DNA of 64,000 nt from Pseudomonas muyukensis (GCF_019139535.1 NZ_CP077073.1:4368501-4432500), one strand, 5' to 3'. Counted from the first letter of the stretch, positions 8,421 through 17,626 are shown. Numbers and translations are program-made. The notes: generated by a model from the letters alone, not told the origin.

Positions 8421-8446
8421 AATCCGCCCTTTGCAACGCACCAGGG

Positions 8447-9262
8447 ATGCCTCCGTTGACGCTCAAGCTTTCGACCCCGCTGTTCTTCTGCCTCACCCTC
8501 TGCGGCACGCTGCAGGCAGCCCCCAACGCAGAGGCCGAAGCGGCTTTCCAGCGCGCAGTGCTGGCGGCCGAGGCCAACGCCCAATGGGCAGAGCGCCTGA
8601 TCGACCAGGAGCAGAAAGGCCAGCTCGACAAACAGACCACCACTGAGGCGCTGCGGGACATCGGGCAAAAGCACGATGCCGTCGAACAGGACTTACGCCA
8701 GGCCAGCGACGGCGGGCATGCCGTGGCCAGCTACTTGCTGGCGAACCTGCAGGAACGCAGCAAGCTCTGGCTGGCCGGGCAGTACACCGCCCGCCACGAG
8801 CAGGCCTGCAGCCTGTACCAACGTGCCGCCGAGCAGGGATTGCTGGCCGCCGCCGTGGCCGTGCTGCGAGACTGCGATAAGGCATCGCAGCGCTTCCAGT
8901 TCGATGACCCAACCCTGCAGCGCCAGCGCGAGCAACTGCGAACCACCCTCGAACACACCGACCCCTATGCCGAGCACTATCCGTTGCCTGCGCTGAAGTC
9001 CTTGTGCTTCAAGGAGATGAAAATGGTCGCGGCCGACCCTGGGCGGCCCCTGACCACCCTCGCCCAGGCCTTCGAGCCGGTACAGCTGGATCTGCGACAG
9101 TACCGCGCCGACGGCTATTACCTGCTCGCCGCCAAGGGCGACCCTAAGCAACCGGAGATTGGCCGCGGGCATTTCACGCAACTGCGCGCACTGGCCCCGG
9201 ATTGCCTGGACCCCATTGGGTTGGCGTACATGTATGACGCCCAGAGGCAGAAGGCGCACTGA
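8447..9262 (+). CDS. Secreted helical-repeat-like hypothetical protein
   Basis: A 271-residue protein with an N-terminal signal peptide (LKLSTPLFFCLTLCGTLQA, probable cleavage before APNAEAE). The mature part is helical with Sel1-like stretches (ASYLLANLQERSKLWLAGQY, ACSLYQRAAEQGLLAAAVAV), which suggests a periplasmic protein-protein interaction scaffold. The repeats are degenerate and no catalytic motif is seen. It begins 26 bp after the XRE gene with AGGG upstream, so it may be co-transcribed. A perfect hairpin follows the stop. Confidence 0.55.
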   Translation: MPPLTLKLSTPLFFCLTLCGTLQAAPNAEAEAAFQRAVLAAEANAQWAERLIDQEQKGQLDKQTTTEALRDIGQKHDAVEQDLRQASDGGHAVASYLLANLQERSKLWLAGQYTARHEQACSLYQRAAEQGLLAAAVAVLRDCDKASQRFQFDDPTLQRQREQLRTTLEHTDPYAEHYPLPALKSLCFKEMKMVAADPGRPLTTLAQAFEPVQLDLRQYRADGYYLLAAKGDPKQPEIGRGHFTQLRALAPDCLDPIGLAYMYDAQRQKAH

Positions 9263-9294
9263 CGCCAGAGCGTGCCAACCCCAAAATCGCAGGG

Positions 9295-9318
9295 GCCTGC
9301 TTTGCTGACAAAGCAGGC
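9295..9318. terminator. Hairpin between convergent genes
   Basis: GCCTGCTTTG and CAAAGCAGGC form a perfect 10-bp stem with a 4-base loop (CTGA). It lies between the convergent ends of the secreted helical protein (9262) and the siderophore receptor (9331). It has no clear T-run on either strand, so it is a terminator by position rather than by full consensus. Confidence 0.55.
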
Positions 9319-9330
9319 GCTACACGTGCC

Positions 9331-11523
9331 TCAAAAATCGATGGTGCCCGAGAACTTCACCAACCGCGGATCCCCCTGGGTCATGTAGCCACCATTGGCC
9401 GAGGCCCAATAGTTCTTGTCGGTGAGGTTCTCCACATTCACCCGCAGGGTCAGGTCCTTTTCGGCCACCTTCAGCTTGTAGCGGGCCCCGGCGTCGAAGC
9501 GATTCCAAGTCGGAAGGCTGAGGTTGTTGGCCGCGTCGACGAACTGCCCACCGGTGCGCAACATGCGCGCATTGAGCGCCAGGCCCGGCACGCCCGGGAC
9601 ATCCCAGTCCACGCTGGCGTTGAGCTGGAAGGTCGGCACGCCGATGGCGTGGTTGCCATCGTTGGCACCATTCAAGGTTTTCTTCTGCTCCGAGCTCATG
9701 CGGGTGCCACCGGCCATCAGGCGCAGGCCCTCGATGGGCTCGCCGAACACGCTCAGCTCGATGCCCTTGTTGACTTGCTCGCCGTCGCGGATGAACAGGT
9801 TGCCCAGGGTGTAGCCATCGGACGGTTTCTCGATGCGGAACACCGCCAGGTTGGCGCCGTAGCTCTGCTTGTCGAGCTTGATGCCGGCCTCGAGCTGCTT
9901 GGTGCGCCCTGGTGGGAACAGGGTGCCGGCATTCAAGGTGTTGGCCGGGGCGCTCGGGCCCTGGGCCAGGCCTTCGATACGGTTGGCGTACAGCGAAACG
10001 CTGTCGGTGGCCTTGAACACGATGCCGTAGACCGGCGTGGTTACCCCCTTGTCATAGGCCGGGCCATTGCGGCTGCCATCCTTGGAAGGGTTGCTGAGGC
10101 TTCTGGGGGTGGTGCCGTCGTAGAAATAGTTCTCCACGCGCAGCTGCTGGCGACGCACGCCATAGGTCAGCAACAAACGGTCGTCGAACAGGCCCAGCGT
10201 GTCGGAAATGGCGATGCTGCGATTGCGGGTCTTGCCGGTCACCCCGGGGTCGCCCATGTCACCGCCGGTCATGCTGACGTCGGTGGGCCGGGGTAGCTTG
10301 CCGGTGTTGTAGATGTTGGAGTTGCCAGCGGTCGAGCGATAGAAGACGTAGGCATTTTCTGCCTGGGTCCACAGGGTGTTGGCGCCCAGCGCGATCTGAT
10401 GGCTGACAGGACCGGTCTGCAGCCGGCCGTTGAGCCCGGCGCTGAAGCTGGTGTTGTCCTCGCCATGGGCGATATCCGAACCACCGAGGGTGGCCTGGCC
10501 GCTGTTGCCCACCAGCACCGGCGTGCCGTAGGTGCCGTGCTCGCGGGTATGCCGGGCGCCGCCGGCCAGGTAGGCGGTCCAACTATCGCTCAGGTCCCAT
10601 TCGCCACGGACCATGCCAAAAGTGTCTTCCGACTCGCTGTAGGTCCAGGCCTGGCCATAGTTGTGGCTGGCGTCCGGGGCGGTGGGCACCCGTGTGGCGC
10701 TGCCCGGGCGCACCGAGTTGCGCAGGTGGTTGATGCGCTGTTTCTGGTAGCCGAAGTCGGTGGATACGCGCACCCCGTCACCCCGGTAGTCCAGCCCGGC
10801 GACGAACAGCTTGGTGCGTTGGTCCTGGTCGTCGACGGCGGTTTCGCCCTCGCGCTGGCTGAGGTTCAGGCGCGCGCCGAAGCGGTTGTCCTCGCCGAAG
10901 CGCTGGCCGAGATCCAGGTGCTCGCCGATGCGCCCATCGCTGCTGATGTCCTGGGTGTAGCGGCGGGTCGGAGTATCGCCGGCGCGCTTGGGTTGCAGGT
11001 TGACGTTGCCGCCCAGGCCGCTACCGGTGGGACTGACGCCATTGAGAAAGGCATTGGGGCCCTTGAACACTTCGACCCGCTCCACCCCGTCGGTGGACAT
11101 GATCTGCCGGGGCAGGATGCCGTACAGGCCGTTGAAGGCAATGTCATCGCCACTGAGCGGCAGGCCACGGATCACGAAGACCTTGGACTGGTTGCCGAAA
11201 CCGAACGACTCACGCACCGACGGGTCGTTGGCCAGCACGTCGCCGATGTCCTCGGCCTGCTGGTCCTCGATCAGCTTGGAGGTGTAGCTGGTCATGGTGA
11301 ACGGCACGTCCATGTAGTCCTGGTTGCCCAGCACGCCCATCTGGCCGCCGCGGGCGACCTGGCCACCGGCAAAGGCTTCGGGCACCGCGCTCGGCGTCGG
11401 CTTGATCGCGTCGGCGTTGACGTCGGTGGCCTCGAGCTGGATCGGTTCGGCGGCCTGGGCCATCAAGGTGACGGAACAGCAAAGCGCCAACAGGGCTGGG
11501 CGAGATGGGAAGCGGGGCGGCAT
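9331..11523 (-). CDS. TonB-dependent siderophore receptor
   Basis: A 730-residue outer-membrane receptor. A signal peptide (ALLALCCSVTLMAQAAE) is followed by a TonB-box-like region and the plug domain (PSVRESFGFGNQSKVFVIRG, GVERVEVFKGPNAFLNG). A 22-strand-type barrel ends in the terminal aromatic VKFSGTIDF. The ferric-siderophore subclass is indicated by the GVSPTGSGLGGNVNLQPKRA region. There is no N-terminal signalling (STN) extension and no adjacent sigma/anti-sigma pair, so it is a simple transducing-independent receptor. A Fur-box-like sequence lies about 40 bp upstream. The ligand is not predictable. Confidence 0.9.
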   Translation of the reverse strand: MPPRFPSRPALLALCCSVTLMAQAAEPIQLEATDVNADAIKPTPSAVPEAFAGGQVARGGQMGVLGNQDYMDVPFTMTSYTSKLIEDQQAEDIGDVLANDPSVRESFGFGNQSKVFVIRGLPLSGDDIAFNGLYGILPRQIMSTDGVERVEVFKGPNAFLNGVSPTGSGLGGNVNLQPKRAGDTPTRRYTQDISSDGRIGEHLDLGQRFGEDNRFGARLNLSQREGETAVDDQDQRTKLFVAGLDYRGDGVRVSTDFGYQKQRINHLRNSVRPGSATRVPTAPDASHNYGQAWTYSESEDTFGMVRGEWDLSDSWTAYLAGGARHTREHGTYGTPVLVGNSGQATLGGSDIAHGEDNTSFSAGLNGRLQTGPVSHQIALGANTLWTQAENAYVFYRSTAGNSNIYNTGKLPRPTDVSMTGGDMGDPGVTGKTRNRSIAISDTLGLFDDRLLLTYGVRRQQLRVENYFYDGTTPRSLSNPSKDGSRNGPAYDKGVTTPVYGIVFKATDSVSLYANRIEGLAQGPSAPANTLNAGTLFPPGRTKQLEAGIKLDKQSYGANLAVFRIEKPSDGYTLGNLFIRDGEQVNKGIELSVFGEPIEGLRLMAGGTRMSSEQKKTLNGANDGNHAIGVPTFQLNASVDWDVPGVPGLALNARMLRTGGQFVDAANNLSLPTWNRFDAGARYKLKVAEKDLTLRVNVENLTDKNYWASANGGYMTQGDPRLVKFSGTIDF

Positions 11524-11561
11524 GGCGGTGTCCTGGCGTTTTAGTAATTAAGAGGCAAGTA

Positions 11562-11580
11562 GCTAATGCTAATGCTTCTC
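11562..11580 (-). promoter_or_regulatory. Candidate Fur box of the siderophore receptor
   Basis: The 19-mer matches the palindromic Fur consensus (GATAATGATTATCATTATC) at 14 of 19 positions when read on the minus strand. It lies 39 bp upstream of the receptor start at 11523, where iron-responsive repression of transcription would be expected. Confidence 0.65.
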
Positions 11581-11672
11581 AAATACTAATATCAATCCAC
11601 GACACATCACTGTGCCAGCTTGGGGATGAACGGTGGGCCGGCCTGGCCGCAGGTGCGGGGCAGCTTGCGCCC

Positions 11673-12587
11673 TCAGCGCAGGGTCGCCAGGGCGGTTTCC
11701 ATCGCCCGCGCCTGCTCGCGCAACGCCTGGCAGAACGGCTCGACCACCACCGACGCTGGGCGGTGCTCGGGCCGGATCAGCATCACCCGGTACGGCACCG
11801 ACAGGCTCAGGCGGCGCATGGCCAAGCCGCCCTGCTGCGCCTCGAGCCCACTGAGCGGGTTGATGATCGCCACCCCCAGCCCCTGGCGAACCATGGCGCA
11901 TACCGATGCCGCGCTGGTGGTCTCGATCACCGTGCGGCGGTTCACCCCGGCGGCGCGAAAGTGCTGGTCGAGCTGTTGTCGGTAGGTGTCGAGGCTGGCC
12001 AGGTTGATGAAGTCGACCTCGTGGAAGTCGTCCAGCGCGAGCACCGGCTTGGCCTGCAGCGGGTGCCCCTGGGGCAGCACGCAGACCATGTCGGCGCTGA
12101 ACAGCAACTCGCCCATCGCCCCACGGGGCACCTGCTCGACTTCGGTCAGGCCCAGGTCATGCTGCTGGGCCACCAGCGATTCCTCCAACAACGGCGACTC
12201 CTGCGCGGTGATGCTCACGCTGACACCACGGTGCTGCTGGTGGAAGCGCTGGCAGGCCTTGGGCAGCAGGGTTTGCGAAAACAGCGGCAGGCCAGTGATG
12301 GCCAGCCGGCCCTGCTCGAAGTTGCGGATGGCCTGGGCGAAACGGTCGATGCGCTCGAGGCCGACGAAGGCACGTTCGACCTCCTCGATCAGCAGCAGGG
12401 CCTGGGCGGTGGGGACCAGGCGCCCGCCTTCGCGCTCGAACAGGGTCAGCCCGGTGACCTGCTCCATGCGCGCCAGCTCGCGGCTGACGGTGGGCTGGGA
12501 GGTGAACAGCAGGCGTGCGGCGCCAGTGACACTGCCGGCGGTGAGGATGGCGCGGAACACTTCGATGTGGCGAATGGACAGTTTCAC
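11673..12587 (-). CDS. LysR-family transcriptional regulator, likely regulator of the divergent lysA
   Basis: A 304-residue LTTR. The N-terminal winged helix is clear (RHIEVFRAILTAGSVTGAAR, SQPTVSRELARMEQ), followed by a periplasmic-binding-like effector domain (SPLLEESLVAQQHDLGL, RQGLGVAIINPLSG). It is divergent from the diaminopimelate decarboxylase gene with 145 bp between starts. This mirrors the LysR-lysA pair of enteric bacteria, where LysR with diaminopimelate activates lysA. Control of lysA is inferred from this arrangement. Confidence 0.85.
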   Translation of the reverse strand: MKLSIRHIEVFRAILTAGSVTGAARLLFTSQPTVSRELARMEQVTGLTLFEREGGRLVPTAQALLLIEEVERAFVGLERIDRFAQAIRNFEQGRLAITGLPLFSQTLLPKACQRFHQQHRGVSVSITAQESPLLEESLVAQQHDLGLTEVEQVPRGAMGELLFSADMVCVLPQGHPLQAKPVLALDDFHEVDFINLASLDTYRQQLDQHFRAAGVNRRTVIETTSAASVCAMVRQGLGVAIINPLSGLEAQQGGLAMRRLSLSVPYRVMLIRPEHRPASVVVEPFCQALREQARAMETALATLR

Positions 12588-12638
12588 GGTTGGCTCTGGG
12601 TTGTGGTGGCTAGGTCGGCGCTATAACGACTGGGCCTG

Positions 12639-12651
12639 CATATCAAATATG
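12639..12651. promoter_or_regulatory. AT-rich palindrome in the lysR-lysA intergenic region
   Basis: CATAT-CAA-ATATG is a perfect palindrome with 5-bp arms, about midway between the two divergent starts (12587 and 12733). It is a plausible LTTR contact site by position and symmetry. It is not an exact T-N11-A spacing match. Confidence 0.35.
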
Positions 12652-12732
12652 AATAGCAAGGCCAAGAATAGATATTTTTCTGGATTGCCTGCTTGCCTCA
12701 CCATCGGTGCATCGCAAACAAGGAACAGCACC

Positions 12733-13968
12733 ATGCCCACCCCTGCCCCGCTCCTGGCCCATGCCGTCCGCCAACACGGCTCGCCACTCTGGGTCTACGA
12801 CGCACAGACCATCGGCCAACGCATCGATCAGCTCAAGCAGCACTTCGACACCGTGCGCTTCGCGCAGAAGGCCAACCCCAACCTGCACGTGCTGCGCCTG
12901 ATCCGCGAACGTGGCCTGGTGCTCGACGCGGTATCCCTGGGAGAAATGGAGCGGGCCTTCGCCGCCGGGGCTTCGGTGGGCGGTGAGCCGGCAGGCGTGG
13001 TGCTGACCTGCGATGTGCTGGACCAGCCGACCCTGGCGCGGGTGGTCGAAAGCGGCATCGAAGTCAACGCCGGCTCCATCGACATGCTCCGCCAGTTGGG
13101 CGAGCGTTCGCCCGGCCATCGGGTGTGGCTGCGCATCAACCCCGGCTTCGGCCATGGCCACAGCCGCAAGACCAACACCGGTGGCGCAAACAGCAAGCAC
13201 GGTATCTGGCACGCGCAACTGCCCGAGGCGCTGGCCTGCGTGCGCCAGTACGGCCTGCACCTGGTGGGCGTGCACATGCATATCGGCTCAGGGGTGGACT
13301 ACCAGCACCTGGAGCAGGTCGCCAGCGCCATGGTCGAACTGATTGGCCAACTGGGCATGGACATCGAGGCGTTCTCCATCGGTGGAGGCTTGTCCACGCC
13401 GTACCGCGATGGCGACCAGCCGGTGGACCTGCAGCGCTATGCCCGCACCTGGGCGCTGGCGCGCACGGAAATCGAGGCGATGCTGGGTCACCCCGTGCGC
13501 ATGGAGATCGAGCCGGGGCGCTACCTGGTGGCGGAATCAGGCTACCTGGTGGCCGAGGTGCGGGCGGTCAAGCAGATGGGCGACAAGCACTACGTGCTGG
13601 TCGACGCCGGCTTCAACGATCTGATGCGCCCGGCGATGTACGGCGCCTATCACCGCATGAGCCTGTGCGCCGCCGACGGCCAGGCGCTGGCAGGCCCGCT
13701 GCAAGCCACGGTGGTGGCCGGACCACTGTGCGAGTCGGGTGATGTGTTTACCCAGAACGACCAGGAGCTGACCCCGCAGCAACTGCCCCAGGCCAAGGTG
13801 GGTGACCTGCTGGTGATTCACGACGCCGGGGCCTATGGCGCCTCGATGTCGTCGAACTACAACAGCCGGCCGCTGCTGCCGGAGTTTCTGATCGAGCAGG
13901 ACAAGCTGCGGATGATCCGCCGCCGCCAGAGCGTGCAGGAGCTGCTGGCCCTGGAGCTGGATATCTGA
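12733..13968 (+). CDS. lysA: Diaminopimelate decarboxylase (second-type, E. coli LysA-like)
   Basis: A 411-residue fold-III PLP enzyme converting meso-diaminopimelate to L-lysine, the last step of lysine synthesis. The PLP lysine lies in VRFAQKANPNLHVL near residue 53. The glycine-rich phosphate site is SIGGGLSTPY, EPGRYLVAESGYLV follows, and GPLCESGDVF is the C-terminal active-site motif. The FAQKAN and SRKTNTGGANSKHGI versions are those of the E. coli-type LysA group. The ATG at 12733 gives a normal length; further upstream in-frame starts enter the promoter. It is divergent from a LysR-type regulator. Pseudomonas genomes usually carry another lysA elsewhere. Confidence 0.9.
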   Translation: MPTPAPLLAHAVRQHGSPLWVYDAQTIGQRIDQLKQHFDTVRFAQKANPNLHVLRLIRERGLVLDAVSLGEMERAFAAGASVGGEPAGVVLTCDVLDQPTLARVVESGIEVNAGSIDMLRQLGERSPGHRVWLRINPGFGHGHSRKTNTGGANSKHGIWHAQLPEALACVRQYGLHLVGVHMHIGSGVDYQHLEQVASAMVELIGQLGMDIEAFSIGGGLSTPYRDGDQPVDLQRYARTWALARTEIEAMLGHPVRMEIEPGRYLVAESGYLVAEVRAVKQMGDKHYVLVDAGFNDLMRPAMYGAYHRMSLCAADGQALAGPLQATVVAGPLCESGDVFTQNDQELTPQQLPQAKVGDLLVIHDAGAYGASMSSNYNSRPLLPEFLIEQDKLRMIRRRQSVQELLALELDI

Positions 13969-13989
13969 CCCACAAACACACCGTTCCCC

Positions 13990-14106
13990 CTGTAGGAGCG
14001 GCCTTGCGTCGCGAAAGGGCCGCGCAGCGGCCCCGGCGATCTACGCGGCGCAGCTCAAACCTGGGGCCGCTACGCCCCCCATCGCGACGCAAGGCCGCGC
14101 CTACAG
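13990..14106. repeat. Paired inverted REP elements, family A
   Basis: The core CTGTAGGAGCGGCCTTGCGT at 13990 onward faces its inverted copy ending at 14106, with one mismatch in the arms. GC-rich minor hairpins lie between. It occupies the gap between the convergent ends of lysA and kdpE and may stop transcription from both. Confidence 0.85.
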
Positions 14107-14128
14107 GAGGCGCGGCGCCCTGGCGCTC

Positions 14129-14821
14129 TCAGGCCGGCGTCACCAGGCGATACCCTACCCCCGCCTCGGTGATGATGAACCGTGGCGCCGTGGGGTCATC
14201 GCCCAGCTTCTGTCGCAGGTGCCCCACCACGATCCGCAGGTAATGGGTGTCGTCGACATGGGTCGGCCCCCAGATGTCCTTGAGCAGTTGCTGCTGGGTG
14301 ATCACCCGCCCAGGGTGCCCGGCCAACTGCGCCAGCAGTGCGTACTCCTTGCGCGTGAGCGCCACCTCGACGCCGTCCAGGGTCACCTTGCGAAAGGCCA
14401 GGTCCACCACCAGCGGCCCGAAGCTCGCCACCGCGGCCGCCCCGCTGGCCTGAGGTACCTGGCGCAACAACGCCCGCACCCGCGCCAGAAACTCCTGGAT
14501 GCCGAACGGCTTGGTCACGTAGTCGTTGGCCCCGCCATCCAGCGCATCGACCTTCTGCACTTCGCTGGCCCGCACCGACAGCACCATCACCGGCACCGCG
14601 CTCCATTCCCGCAGCTCGCGCAGCACCTGCTGGCCGTCCATGTCCGGCAGGCCGAGGTCAAGCACCACCAGGTCGGGCTTGCCCAGCGCAGCCTGGGCCA
14701 GGCCCTCGCCGCCGCTGGCGGCCTCGAGCACCTTGTAGCCCTGGGATGCCAGGCTGATGCGCAGGAACTTGCGGATCTGCGGCTCGTCGTCGATGACCAG
14801 CAAGGTGGCGGCTTGGCTCAT
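14129..14821 (-). CDS. kdpE: KdpE response regulator
   Basis: A 230-residue OmpR/PhoB-family regulator. The receiver domain carries VIDDEPQ, phospho-acceptor Asp55 in VVLDLGLPDMDG, and Lys in YVTKPFGIQEF. The C-terminal winged helix has LTRKEYALLAQLAGHPGRV and THYLRIVVGHLRQKL. When phosphorylated by KdpD it activates the kdpFABC operon under K+ limitation or osmotic stress. Its ATG overlaps the kdpD stop by 4 bp, so the two are translationally coupled. Confidence 0.95.
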   Translation of the reverse strand: MSQAATLLVIDDEPQIRKFLRISLASQGYKVLEAASGGEGLAQAALGKPDLVVLDLGLPDMDGQQVLRELREWSAVPVMVLSVRASEVQKVDALDGGANDYVTKPFGIQEFLARVRALLRQVPQASGAAAVASFGPLVVDLAFRKVTLDGVEVALTRKEYALLAQLAGHPGRVITQQQLLKDIWGPTHVDDTHYLRIVVGHLRQKLGDDPTAPRFIITEAGVGYRLVTPA

Positions 14822-17472
14822 GGCGCTTCACTTTCAGTATCGGGTTGGGTTGGCAGCGGCAAGCATAGAGTGATGCAGGTGCCCTGGCCATCGATGCCGT
14901 CGCCCACCAGGATGTGCCCGCCATGGGCACCGATCATGCCCCGGCAGATGGCCAGGCCCAGGCCGGTGCCCTGCCCGCCGCGATCGCCGCGGGCGGCGGT
15001 GTAGAACATGTCGAAGATCTGCTCGCGCTCATCCACTGGAATGCCCGGGCCCTGGTCGCTGACGGCGAAGCACAGCTGCTCGTCGCGCACCTGCACCTGC
15101 AACGCCAGGCGCCCTTGGGCGGGGGAGAAACGCGCGGCGTTTTCCAGCACATTGACCAGCGCCTGCTCGATCAGCGCGGCATGCACGAACAGCAGCGGCA
15201 GCTCGCCCGGAACCTCGGTGTGCAGCCGCAGCGGCGCCAGCACCACGCGCAGGCGGTTCAGCGCGCTGCCGACGATATCGCCGGGCGCCACCCAGTCACG
15301 GGCGAGCTTGAGCCCCCCATGGCCCAGGCGGGTCATGTCCAGCAGGTTCTGGATGTAGCGGTCCAGGCGCTCGGCCTCGTCACGGGTGCCTTCGAGCAGT
15401 TCGCGGCGGTCGTCCGCGGGGATCGCCTCGCCCAGCGCCAGCAGGCTGTCGATGCTGCCGCGCATTGCCGTCAGCGGCGTGCGCAGGTCGTGGGACACCG
15501 AGGCGAGCAAGGCACTGCGCAGTTGCTCGGTTTCACCGTGCAGGCGCGCGGCCTCCAGTTGCTCGCCGAGGCGGGCGCGGGCCAGGGCCTGGGCCAGGGG
15601 CTGCGCCAGGGCCATCAACAGGCGCCGGCGCTGGGCAGTCAACGGCTCGCCGCTGCGCGGGCGCACGCCGAGCAATGCCAGGGGCTGCTCCTCCACCGCC
15701 AACGGCCACCACCACCAGCGGCCATGGGGCAAGGTATCGCTGCCAAAGCCGGCAGCCTGGCCGTGCTGCCAGGCCCATTCGGCGGCGGCGCGTTCGTTGT
15801 CGGTGAAAGCCGGGGCGCCGCCGCTGGCCACTTGCAGCAGGCCATCGGCGCTGCGTTCGAGCAGGCATGCCTGCACGTCCTGCCAGCCGTCCAGGTGCTG
15901 GCCGGCGGCGCTGAATACCGCCTGGCGGTCGGTGGCCACGGTCAGCCGGCGCGACAGGTCGAGCAGCTGGTTGGTCTGCGCCTGGGTTTCGCGCAATGCC
16001 TGCAACTGGCGGCGCTGGCGCGCGGCCAGGTTGCCGGTGAGCGCGGCCATCAACAGGAAGAACACCAAGGTCAGCACGTCTTCTTCGCGCTGGATGCTGA
16101 ACGAGAAGTTCGGCGGGATGAACAGGAAATCGTAGGTCAGGAACGACAGCGCCGCGCAAGCCAGCGCCGGGCCCAGGCTGCTGCGCACCGCCACCAGCAG
16201 CACGGCGGCGAGGAACACCAACGAGATATTGGGCAATGCCAGCACGCTGGACACCGCCCACGACAAACCAGCGGCCAGCACCGTGGCCAGCAGCGCCAGC
16301 AGGTAATGACGCCACACCCACACGCGCTTGACCGCCGTGCGCGCCGGTTGCGGCTGGGCGTCGCGGTCGAGCACGTTGATTTCCAGGCCATGGCTTTCGC
16401 GCAACAAGCGGGTTGCCACCCCCGCACCGAACACGCGTCGACGCAGCAGATCGCGGGACTGGCCCACCAGCACCAGGCTGGCACGGCGCTCGGTGGCATG
16501 CTGGATCAGCGTGCGCGCCACCTCTCCGGCACGCAGCAGCACCACCTCGCCCCCCAGGCGCTCGGCCAGTTGCTGGGCGGCCTGCAGGCGATGGCGGGCG
16601 GTTTCGTCGCGCAGCCGGCCGTTGTCCACGTGCACCACGCTCCACGGCAAATGGCGACGCTGGGCAACCCGGCTGGCGTGGCGCACCAGGCGTTCGGCCT
16701 GCTCGTCGCCGTCGATGCCGACCAGCAGCCGACCACGCAAGGCCGGCGCTTCCTGGCCGCGCTGGCGATAACCGCTGGCAAGGTCGGCGTCCACCTGGGC
16801 GGCAGCGGTCTGCATGGCCAGCTCGCGCAGGGCGGTGAGGTTGGTCTGGGAGAAGTAAGCCTCGATGGCCGCCCTCGCCTGCTCGGGCACATAGACCTTG
16901 CCCTCGCGCAGGCGCTCGAGCAGCTCGCGCGGCGGCAGGTCGATCAGCACCAGCTCGAAGGCTTCCTGCAACACCCAGTCCGGCAGGGTTTCGCGCACCT
17001 GCACGCCGGTGATGTCGCGGACCTTGTCGTTGAGGCTTTCCAGGTGCTGGACGTTGACCGTGGTGTACACGTCGATGCCGGCGGCGAGCAGCTCCTGCAC
17101 ATCCTGCCAGCGCTTGGCGTGGCGGCTGCCGGGGGCGTTGCTGTGGGCCAGCTCGTCCACCAGCACCAGCGGCGGCGCGGCCTTGAGCAGGCCGTCGAGG
17201 TCCATTTCCTCGAGGGTCACGCCGCGGTATTCGCAGCGCAGCAACGGTTGCTGGAGCAGGCCGCCGAGCAGGGCCTCGGTTTCGCTGCGGCCGTGGGTTT
17301 CGACCACCCCGGCCACCACCTGCACGCCCTGGCGCTGCTGGGCGTGGGCGGCCTGGAGCATGGCGAAGGTCTTGCCGACCCCGGGCGCGGCGCCGAGGAA
17401 CACCTTGAGCCGACCCCGGCCTTCGCGGGGCAGGCCGGCCAGCAGCGCGTCGGCGCGGGTAGGGTTGCTCAT
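14818..17472 (-). CDS. kdpD: KdpD sensor histidine kinase
   Basis: An 884-residue kinase that senses K+ and ionic status and phosphorylates KdpE. Its parts in order are the KdpD N-terminal domain with Walker-A-like GAAPGVGKT at 27-35 and VLVDELAHSNAPGSRH, a Usp-like domain, and four transmembrane helices from about 390. A GAF-like region follows, then the kinase core with His661 in SVSHDLRTPL, the N-box ENAARFSP, DQGPGIP and GTGLGLAIC. Length and order match E. coli KdpD. It is separated from kdpC by 154 bp holding a REP pair, so kdpDE may be read at a lower level than kdpFABC. Confidence 0.95.
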   Translation of the reverse strand: MSNPTRADALLAGLPREGRGRLKVFLGAAPGVGKTFAMLQAAHAQQRQGVQVVAGVVETHGRSETEALLGGLLQQPLLRCEYRGVTLEEMDLDGLLKAAPPLVLVDELAHSNAPGSRHAKRWQDVQELLAAGIDVYTTVNVQHLESLNDKVRDITGVQVRETLPDWVLQEAFELVLIDLPPRELLERLREGKVYVPEQARAAIEAYFSQTNLTALRELAMQTAAAQVDADLASGYRQRGQEAPALRGRLLVGIDGDEQAERLVRHASRVAQRRHLPWSVVHVDNGRLRDETARHRLQAAQQLAERLGGEVVLLRAGEVARTLIQHATERRASLVLVGQSRDLLRRRVFGAGVATRLLRESHGLEINVLDRDAQPQPARTAVKRVWVWRHYLLALLATVLAAGLSWAVSSVLALPNISLVFLAAVLLVAVRSSLGPALACAALSFLTYDFLFIPPNFSFSIQREEDVLTLVFFLLMAALTGNLAARQRRQLQALRETQAQTNQLLDLSRRLTVATDRQAVFSAAGQHLDGWQDVQACLLERSADGLLQVASGGAPAFTDNERAAAEWAWQHGQAAGFGSDTLPHGRWWWWPLAVEEQPLALLGVRPRSGEPLTAQRRRLLMALAQPLAQALARARLGEQLEAARLHGETEQLRSALLASVSHDLRTPLTAMRGSIDSLLALGEAIPADDRRELLEGTRDEAERLDRYIQNLLDMTRLGHGGLKLARDWVAPGDIVGSALNRLRVVLAPLRLHTEVPGELPLLFVHAALIEQALVNVLENAARFSPAQGRLALQVQVRDEQLCFAVSDQGPGIPVDEREQIFDMFYTAARGDRGGQGTGLGLAICRGMIGAHGGHILVGDGIDGQGTCITLCLPLPTQPDTESEAP

Positions 17473-17509
17473 GTTCGATCCTTAGTTCTCGGCAATATCA
17501 CGATCCCTT

Positions 17510-17624
17510 TAGGAGCGGCCTTGTGTCGCGAAAGGGCTGCGAAGCAGCCCCGGCAATTTAAGCGACACCGCTCAGATCCTGGGGCCGCTGCGCGACCCTT
17601 TCGCGACGCAAGGCCGCTCCTACA
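17510..17624. repeat. Paired inverted REP elements, family A, between kdpC and kdpD
   Basis: AGGAGCGGCCTTGTGTCGCG and an inverted near-copy (CGCGACGCAAGGCCGCTCCT) bracket smaller hairpins. The pair sits within the kdp operon immediately after the kdpC stop. REP hairpins within operons can attenuate downstream transcription or protect upstream mRNA; either effect here is inferred. Confidence 0.85.
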
Positions 17625-17626
17625 GG

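Noticed and set aside
11986-12732. Upstream extension of the lysA frame
   Set aside because: It overlaps the LysR gene on the other strand and the divergent promoter; the LysA fold starts at the ATG at 12733.
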